Below are positions 1-8,500 of a DNA stretch of 28,892 nt, piece by piece. Positions within the stretch are counted from its first letter, which is position 1. The number at the start of each line of letters is the position of its first letter. A program made the position numbers and the translations under genes. The stretch is from Nemertoderma westbladi. Its lineage: Eukaryota; Xenacoelomorpha; Nemertodermatida; Nemertodermatidae. The stretch is taken from NCBI GenBank assembly GCA_032718475.1, contig JAUCBJ010002290.1, positions 1 to 28,892 of the forward strand. Reading direction: 5' to 3'. A model generated the notes under the pieces. It ran no database searches, was not told the DNA's origin, and worked only from the letters and a program-made list of their open reading frames with translations.

Positions 1-684
1 ATTAATTATACGGATCTCTTTGATTTTTATATTTTTTACCCATAGCAACATAGTTGTTACATAGCAACAATTTTCTCTAATTTGGTGGAGACAAAACGGA
101 GTCTAAAATTAATATCGATTGACTGGACTTCTACTTCTACATACATACTGTAGTTTCCAGTTTAAGTTTCTTTTTTTTTTCCATATTTAGTCCATTTTTT
201 CCGTTTCTCCATTTAGTTAAATTAACATTTAAAATGATTTGAACAACCGCAAAATATTTAAATTTAAATGGGCATTTATAGCTAAATGTACGCAGTACTG
301 GCAGTGGCAGGCTGCCTGACTGGAATATTTACATTGACCGCGCCGCAGAACGCGCGCGACGCGGCAGTTAGATTTTAGTGGGCCGCACTACAGAACTACA
401 AATTCAACTGTATACATAGTATACCGCGGTCTGCTGACTGCTGGTACTGAAACGACAAGTATTTACTGTATTACGACAAATACAGTAGGCCTACGGCATT
501 TTCAAATTTGTTGGCGGTGTTTCTGTTTAAAGAGATACCAGGTAGCCTAATGCAGTGAAATTAAATTAGAGAACGAGTCAAAGTCAGAAAGGAGTTAAAC
601 ATTAACAGTATGTATAATGTATTGATAGTCAGATAGTAGGAGTAGGACGTTTGTTTGACATATTTCTGACGCTGTATTTACGTA
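1..684. other. No gene recognised
   Basis: AT-rich sequence with short GC-rich patches around 340-370. I see no reading frame, RNA gene or repeat that I can support. Confidence 0.5.
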
Positions 685-856
685 TTTAGTTTAGTTTAGT
701 TTAGTTTAATACGCCAAATGCAAATAAAAATTAATACATACAGCACATAAATTCTTATAAAACACAATGAACTGGCAAATCTATAAGGATTCTACGCATA
801 TGCGTATATTTCTTTTATGAAGTACTGCAGGTAAGTTACATACATTATAGGTACAA

Positions 857-895
857 ACCATGGCCTTCTAAACAACTTGTTTAGAAGGCCATGGT
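857..895. repeat. Perfect 19-bp hairpin
   Basis: The arm 857-875 is the exact reverse complement of 877-895, with a single central base at 876. The core reads ccatggccttctaaacaa. Both sides carry the direct repeat ggtacaaac (850-858 and 893-901), which overlaps the arm ends. It could be a small fold-back insertion; no function is evident. Confidence 0.85.
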
Positions 896-1288
896 ACAAA
901 CACATAACTTATTACAAACATAAATAAACAATAATCAGATAGTGGGGTTCAAAATTATACGACGTAGATTGTAAGTAAAAATCACAATGTTGATAATTTT
1001 ACATATTGCAATAATAAAAAAAATAAACATTAAAAAATTTAGTTGGCACGTTATGATTAAAATGTTTCTATTAAAAACGATACAGTAAAAACTTCGATGT
1101 GTGCAATAATATAAAAAAAAAACAAATAAAAAATAATAAAATAATAAAAAATACTGTGCACTTCATATGAAAATATTAAAAACAAAGAACCTGATATTTA
1201 ATTAAGTAAAAATTGTAATTACAATGATACAAAAGTAAAATTTAATTTAATATAAGTACCGATGGAATGTAAACTGGGCAGTAGCAAC

Positions 1289-2087
1289 TTATCTAACTGG
1301 TACATCACTATAAATATTCATTTTGGACTTCATGGCACAATCAAGACGATTTTTAAATAAGTTTACACAAGGATTACCATGAAAATCTCGAGCATTAACA
1401 ACATTCTCATCCAACATATTCCATAAGTTTATTACACGAGACGCAAAACTGTTAGTGTGGAACAGATGTTGACCCGCGGTGTTTCGTTTGTACAATGTCA
1501 GTGATGAACCTCTTGTCGAATATGAGTGACGCTGGCTTCTGAGTTCAAAAAATTTACTATAGTCTACGTTATCAAGTTTGTGAACAAACTTGTACAGTAT
1601 GTTGATATCATATCCGCTTTAGCTCGTCTGTAAATCAGTGTCGGTATTTTAAGTGAACGAAGACGCTCCTCATATGACAGATGCTGTAGTGAAGGTACCA
1701 TACGGGTTGCGCGGTGTTGCACTTGTTCTATGTGCTCGATATCCTTATGAAGATACGGTGACCATTCAACTGCACCATATTCGAGTAGCGGACAAATTAT
1801 AGACTTATATAACTTAGTAAACCTTATCGGTTCCATAAACGTGAATCTGTGTTTTACTAAGTTAAGAATATATGTCGCACGAGCAGCAATATTAGAACAA
1901 TGAGCAGAGAATGACATATTGGAACTAAAAGTACGTTCTGGAGGCATACTGCCTCCAGAACTGTGTTAGAAATGTAGTTTGGCGTTGATTGATTTCTACT
2001 ACCAAGGTGAAGTATTTTACACTTTGAAAAATTAAACTGTAAGTGTAAAAGCTTCTGTGGGATATAACTGGCCCTTTTGCTTCGCAA
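1289..2087 (-). pseudogene. Reverse transcriptase C-terminal part of a CR1/Jockey-type element, frameshifted
   Basis: The product would be the pol protein of a non-LTR retrotransposon, which copies element RNA into DNA at a nick in the genome. Read on the minus strand, pieces in different frames match the family order. First comes an FSKCKILHLG-like block after the palm (about 2030-2000). Next is the LYKSIICPLLEYGAVEWSPY block with IEHIEQVQHRATRM and LSYEERLRSLKIPTLIYRR (about 1840-1620). Last is a terminal segment with FASRVINLWN and FKNRLD, ending in a stop at 1289. The frame changes at about 1960 and about 1605, so no full protein can be made. The endonuclease, the RT fingers and the FADD-type catalytic box are absent. 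The assignment to the CR1/Jockey superfamily rests on these motifs; the exact clade is uncertain. Confidence 0.82.
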
Positions 2088-2090
2088 TCC

Positions 2091-3365
2091 AGTTTCCCCC
2101 CTAGGCGCTGGAATACTCTAAAAGGCTCTCTAACTATATATAATTTCCCCTCGCCCGCAAGGTACCGTTATAGGTGTTTTAACGGACATAAAAGTCATTC
2201 TTCTATATACGTGTTTTGGCGGACATGGTAAGGCAAAAAACCTGCAATGCACCAAATACCTTTCACAGCTTAGCCGTGATGATTCATATTACGACATCTA
2301 ACAGCTGGTTGCTGACATGGAAACAGCCATTGGCCACATGGTTCTTTGTTTGGTTTGAGCCAATCAGAGCGATTTTTTCTGTCGACGTGTAGATATTCGG
2401 CCGATGATACTGGGAGTGTTCAGTCTTACGGTTTTTTGTGATACTGTTGTGTTATTGCTATCTAGGCCAGGAACACCGGCTCTAGAGTCAACTCGGTTTC
2501 ATACTTTAGAAGAAACATTAGTAGGCTTAAATTATAGAGCGTATAACCGTTATCTTATCTAATCATATCAACTGATCGCAATTCAGTCTTACATTATCGG
2601 TTCAATATACATTATTATACTGCTATTTACTATTGTTTGGTTGAATATTATTTGGAGAACATTTATAAAGAACCCAAATTTCCCAATTTTCTTGATGCAC
2701 TACAGGTTAGAGAGACGGGTTATATATAGCGATTGCGACTTATATTATTGTGTATGTAGTGAATTTAATGCTATTTGATAAGCACTACATTGGTCCGTTG
2801 CTGTTCTCTTTATATATGATAAAAATCATTGACGGTCGGCAAATTAGTGGGCAGTATTGTGTGTTACCGGTAGTGTGCATGATTGTGACTGATAACTAAG
2901 CATTTCCTAAAGAATGCGCCTTATACGTGAATCATAAGCCTTACCGACTTGCCGTTGTGATTAGTATAAGTCATATCTCTGTTTACCTAGATAGAGCGCC
3001 ACGTCCTAAAGGAACTGTTAATATTTCCCGAAAGTGAATAATATTAGTCAGAAATTATTTATTAACGATCAATCGAATAATACAATACAGTAAGCTTACA
3101 CTGCAATAATAATCTAAGCCCTCAGAATCCAGCCCCCCGGGTATATCCAGCGGGTGAATGGACGCGCACTAGGCTGGCTTCTGCTAATGTTGTGTTTATT
3201 GGTATTAAATATTTGTCATCTTCTAAAGTCTATTTATAAACCAAAAGACATATAAATTTTGGCAGGTTAAACTGCTAAAGGTCTTCAAAAGCGCGTACAA
3301 TAACGGTTATTGACTTTATTGCAGTAAGCAATAAAGTTGAAAGTACCGGTCGATCGGTAAGCCTG
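2091..3365. other. No gene recognised
   Basis: No frame, RNA gene or clear repeat that I can support. Base composition is mixed, with taggcctat-like words scattered through it. Confidence 0.5.
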
Positions 3366-3497
3366 AACCGGTGCTTCTGTAGGTCCGTAGGCCCAACTGC
3401 CAGAACCGGTACTGCTGTAGGTCCGTAGGTCCAACTGTCAGAACCGGTACTTCTGTAGGCCTGTAGGCCCAACTGTCCTAACCGGTACTTCCAGTAT
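3366..3497. repeat. 38-bp tandem repeat, about 3.5 copies
   Basis: The word aaccggt starts at 3366, 3404, 3442 and 3480, exactly 38 bases apart. Each unit continues with a ctgtaggtccgtaggcccaact-like block. A short open frame on the minus strand across it is a by-product of the repetition. Confidence 0.9.
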
Positions 3498-3652
3498 AAG
3501 TACATTAGTATTATTCGATTTTGATTATTGTATACTGGTAGGTCTTAGTATTTAATCAGGGACTGCAGCCCTGGTTTTTTATTGAGATTTTACTCATTTC
3601 TGTCGGTTTTATTTACAGGTAAGTTAATATTGAGCTGAAGACGTGTAAGTCT

Positions 3653-4250
3653 GCTCAGATTGTTCAGATAATTGTAGGCCGGACTGTTGTTAGATTGTTG
3701 TTGAGTTTGGAGAGATTACGGCGTGTGTAGAGTTTGTCCGATAGAGTGCCAGTTAGTAAGTTGGGGCAGCCATAGCTGTAAGGTCAATCCCCTCTTAAAG
3801 AATAAGTCGTACTACCGTGTTAGAACGCATACTAACTAACAATTTTGGAATCTGCACATACTGTAGTTTATTTAGGCTTGACAGTATTCTGCCAGCGCTT
3901 TGGCCTGTGTTTGTTTGTGTGGTCTGTTCAGGTACCGTAATAGTTATTACTCAGATATTTTGTAGGCTGGATTGTTGTCTAGCTATTATTAGGTCTGAAG
4001 AGATTGCTGCTTGTGTAGAGTTTGTCCGATAGAGTGCCAGTTAGTAAGTTGGGGCAGCCATAGCTGTAAGGTCAATCCCCTCTTAAAGAATAAGTCGTAC
4101 TACCGTGTTAGAACGCATACTAACTAACAATTTTGGAATCTGCACATACAGTAGTTTATTTAGGCTTGGTGGTAGTCTGCCAGCGTTTGGTTTGTATTTT
4201 GTTTGAGTATTCTGTACGGGTAGCGTAATATTTATTATTCAGAGTTTATG
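3653..4250. repeat. 288-bp tandem duplication with a near-identical core
   Basis: Two copies are offset by 288 bases. The core 3725-3880 matches 4013-4168 with one visible difference over about 156 bases. The flanking parts (about 3653-3724 against 3949-4012, and 3881-3948 against 4169-4250) are clearly related but much more diverged. A small open frame over the first copy (3817-4032) has no recognisable product. Confidence 0.9.
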
Positions 4251-5175
4251 CGATTATTCGCAACATTCATGTCCCCAAGTTTATTCCTACAGTAATTGTG
4301 CTTGTTACACATACCGTTATAGTTAAATTAACCCCGGTACTACACGGGCTGCTTGGCGTAGGAAAAGACTGGTGACTTTGTGCTTCGGTCACTCCAGCAG
4401 ATGCCGTGGTTCTTTTAACTGTTCAAGTATATTTAACTACTGATTATTTGTTGTACCAGTACTTGTACCTAATTTAGGGTTTAGTGTACAGTGCTTTCCG
4501 AGGTAATTAGTGTGTAGGCAGTATATTTGTGTTGTAAAGTGGTTAATAGGCACGCTGGATCTGGTAGTCCGCGGTAATTAACTTCTAGGTAGGAACACTC
4601 CGTGATACATAACGTAGTACCTATAGCGATACGGTTATAGGTCGTCAGGCGGTGGTATTTTCCTATCTGGACAGTGCAATATATTTACTACTACTTATTA
4701 TTTTCAAATACCGTAGTACCCTGTCCGTTGTAATAACCAGAAATCTAACCCTTTGTTAGGCTGGTTTGTAGACTTCCTGTAAAATTACCCTAAAATTTCG
4801 TACGTAATATTTTTGTTGTGTTTCATTAGAGAATTAATCTCACCCGTATCGTAAGTAATTTGTAGTATTAAGTAACTTAGGTAAATTAGAATTATCTGTT
4901 TTAGTGTCCCATAAGTAGCACTCCACTGAGAGTGCACAGCTTCTGTGTAGTGACCCCAGAAATAATAACATTTATTTCAAATATTGACAAAACCCATTTT
5001 AAACGGGTATATAAATATTATAAATCAACTCAAACGATTTATAAATAGTAGGCCTGCCATACAACAACTAGGTCTCAATATCAGTTGGACTACTGCTTAA
5101 ATAACGGTAATAAAGTAAGTTAAAGTAATCAAGTAACCCTAAAATATTCAGAAATTCAATTATTCTAAAATAATT
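4251..5175. other. No gene recognised upstream of the BEL/Pao frame
   Basis: This stretch should hold the long terminal repeat, primer-binding site and leader of the downstream retrotransposon if it is complete on this side. I cannot place them: no second LTR exists in the window for comparison, and no convincing primer-binding site was seen. Confidence 0.4.
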
Positions 5176-5425
5176 GACATACCGGTATTTACCATAGGCT
5201 TATTATATTTATTTCTATAAATTTGAGCTAAAATCATACCGGTATTCTGTAATTAATTCTAGTTCATAATTATACTTATATATACTATAAGTGTAAGCTG
5301 TATACCGGTATTCACGATAGGCCTATTATATATTTATATATATTTGTGCTAAATTTATATACCGGTACTCTGTGACAAAACTAGTTTACAATACTTATAT
5401 ATATTATAAGTGCATACCGGTATTC
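5176..5425. repeat. About 123-bp tandem repeat, about two copies
   Basis: The palindromic word taccggta starts at 5180, 5237, 5303, 5360 and 5415, an alternating spacing of 57, 66, 57 and 55. Sequences between them pair up as two units of about 123 bases sharing ataggc(c/t)tattatat and cttatatata(c/t)tataagtg. It ends about 105 bases before the BEL/Pao start codon. Confidence 0.8.
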
Positions 5426-5531
5426 TAATATACTGCAATAAATTACTGGTACTAGGCCAACGGTCATACTGAATTACTAGACTTGCTTTAACTGTAACTA
5501 TAGCAGTAAGCATTCAACTGTATAGCTAAAC

Positions 5532-8500
5532 ATGTCTGACACTCAGCAAAACCTGTCAGACAGTCTAATCGATACAACCATCTGTGACACAGATAGGAGT
5601 GTGGAGCGATTAAGAAAGGAGTTCAGCTCACCTCCTACTGAAAGAAAAGTCATCCCTCCAGTAGTGGTATCGGACCCTAAGCTAATCCAACACCGTAGGT
5701 CTATCATCGGCACTCGGGCCCAAGTCAAACGGAACCAGGAAGCAGCTGTCCCACAGCAGCAACAGCCTAGTCAAGAAACTTGTTCCCAGCGATCCGATAG
5801 CTCCAGTAGTTCGGATACTGTCGAGCTGACCCCCGAACGCGGATTGCGGATGGCGGCTAAAGCCTACTCGGACCCCCTTCTCACCCTTCCTGCCGCAGTG
5901 CTAACTACTATATTGATTGCGGTGGAGGAACATCAAGCCGATTGGGCGAGAAATAAGCGAGCGACCCAAGATAATTATGCGGGATACGCCAGGGAAGAAT
6001 TGATGTCTATTGTCGAGTCACAATGGAACTTTCCCGGACCCGGACTCCCGTTAGATCTGTCCGAGGCTACTTGGGAAGATATACACAGGATGGGAGTGGC
6101 TAAAGATACGATGGATCCAGCTGTTTGGAAGAGGTCGGCAGCAGGATATGTGCAGGGATTCTTCGGCTCCTTAGAGCGATTAGAAGAACAACTGTTTCGA
6201 CAACCCCAAGGACCTCAAGAGCAAGAAGAACTGCTATACCAAGTACGCGAAAGAACCCTACGCATTCGACTAATCCTATCAGCCTTTGAGGAAACTTCCA
6301 AAAGAAGACAGGACACGTCGCCGCAGGTTGCTGTCAAAACTTGGTTCCAGCGGGTAGGTCTCAAAGTACAAGAAACGGACCAGTGGAAATCCCAGCTGTC
6401 TGAGAGACTAACCTATGAAGAACCAACCGATGCCACCCTTCCTCAAGTGGAAGGCGAAGAGACCGCAGAGAGACCACGAACGAGAGACGCCATAGACATT
6501 TATCTGTCCGACTATCAGCGATTCCTAGGAGACGAAGAGTTGAGGAGACGGCTGTCTGGACTTTCCCCTAATAGTGAAGGAACCCAACGTGTGTTAGACT
6601 CAATCGATGCTGAAATGTTAGCTGCTAACCAAGCAGAATTTGATGAAAAACTCCGCCTCGCTAGAGTTCAAGAAGAACAAGTAAAGAAAAGACGGATAGA
6701 GGAACAAAAGGCGGCGGCTATGGCAGAAGCAGAAGTAGAAAGAAAGGCAGCGGCGGCAGAAGCAGAAGCAGAAAGAAAGGCAGCGGCGGCAGAAGCAGAA
6801 GCAGAAAGAAAAGCAGCAAAGGCAGCGGCGGCAGAAGCAGAAGCAGAAAGAAAGGCAGCGGCGGCAGAAGCAGAAGCAGAAAGAAAAGCAGCAAAGGCAG
6901 TGGCAGAAGCAGAACGGAGAGCCTCTGAGCAGACTACCCAACTGGAGTTGGAAAATCTGCAAGAGACGCAAGACAACATAAATAAACAGTTAACTGCTAG
7001 TCAAATGCAGATGATGAGACGATCTACTCCCAAACGCCAGGGATACACATCATCGGAGGAAAGCGAAACCACCGATCCTGAAGGCGGAGGAAATAGATCT
7101 CGTCTAAGCAGGCGTAGAAAAACATCTCACCGTCACAAATTGCCTGATTTGCCCCCAGCTGTTAGAAGACAGCTAGCTAGCACAGACTTAGGTAGTACGG
7201 AACCCGCATACCAAACTATTCAGGTCAAAAGACTCCCTACAATAGTTGATGAGCCTGAAATAATTAGGCCTGTCGTTCCCAAAGTCACTTCTGTGTTAGA
7301 GACCCCTGTACTTCCAGAGCTTAACTCTAAATTCCCTTTACATAGTACTACACTGCCTGTACCCGGTAGAACAGTCCAAGAGAATATCCCTGTCCTGATA
7401 GCAGAGAGAGAAATCAAAGATTTGTCTCCCGTCGTCCAGCGTCGGCCCGCTACAATGTTGGCGACTCCCGCTTCGGCGGTCGAGTGGGTAGAGGAGGGAC
7501 GGCGGGGGATGAACCTCCTGCTCGGACAGATGCAGGAGACTGTCCACCAACTTAAGGGAACAGTAAGGGAAGGTAGGGCAGAGTTGCAAGAAGTGCAGCA
7601 AAGTATCGCACTGGAACGCGACAAGTTAGTCAATATACAAAAAGGGATACCAATACCCCCTGTAAAATTGTGTCAACCTGTTAGGTCTGAAGTATTACAT
7701 GCGCAAGGTGTGGAGCCTACACGCATCTATACTGCTAGTGAAGTAGAAACTCCTATAGCAAACCCTATTAAGGGTGATTATAGACCTGTTGTTAATGATG
7801 TTCCTTATAGACCTGACAATGATCCGAGAAATTTATATACCGATAATTCGATATTAAATAACACGATGGCCCAAGAAAGCTTTACGCGTCAGATGGCTAG
7901 AACAGAAGCCCGCCAAGCGGTCAAAGTGGGAGAGATCGTCAAATTCAATGGAGATGAGATGAAATGGTTACCTTTCAACGAATATTACAAAGATAGCATA
8001 CAAAACTCTGTACTATCTAACGGAGAGAAACTTAGGTTCCTCATCAAGTGCTTGGAAGGACCTCCCAGGTTAATGGCGTTAAAGTTTATTGGACATCCAG
8101 AAGGATTAAGACAAGTATGGGATACATTAAACATCAGGTATGGTAACAAGGATAACATAGCTAAGTATTTGTATGCAAAATTAGTAGCCCCCCGACACTT
8201 CCTTAGTAGCGGGATTATAGAGTTTTCCGATGAAATTCAGGAAATCTGTAGACAATTGGACTGGTTAGGTAAGTCTCATGAATATCAGAGTTCCATGGTT
8301 ATTGGAGCAGTAGTCTCTACTTTACCCAAGGGTGGAGTATGTACACGTTGGGACAAGAAAGTGTTGTACATGAATGAACAACAACGACGAAGCCCTACCA
8401 TGACTGATCTCATGTCCTTCTTAGATAGTGAAGTAAAATTACAACTCATCAAGCAGTCCAGAGAGAAAACATCGGAAAATAAGGTAAGTGAGAAACCCGC

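Larger units (their letters stand above)
685..2090 (-). mobile_element. CR1/Jockey-type non-LTR retrotransposon, 5'-truncated
   Basis: The C-terminal part of a reverse transcriptase lies on the minus strand (see the pseudogene at 1289-2087). It is followed by about 580 bases of A/T-rich 3' sequence and, at 685-709, by about four to five repeats that read (TAAAC)n on the minus strand. Simple-repeat tails in place of poly-A are known for several non-LTR clades. The 5' side stops near 2090, inside the RT domain, which is the usual result of incomplete reverse transcription. That the tail belongs to this copy is inference from position and strand; no target-site duplication was identified. A perfect hairpin at 857-895 sits in the putative 3' untranslated part. 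Confidence 0.7.

Noticed and set aside
2070-2100. ccagtttcccccc resembling the end of the G-run MITE
   Set aside because: Too short and with mismatches; no second end or body sequence of the MITE is present.
3653-4250. The 288-bp duplication as a pair of LTRs of the BEL/Pao element
   Set aside because: The copies are adjacent with no internal region between them, so they cannot be the two LTRs of one element.
6618-7633. Minus-strand open frames opposite the BEL/Pao N-terminal part
   Set aside because: They are shadows of the repeat-rich coding strand, Cys/Phe- or Ser/Ala-rich, without domains.
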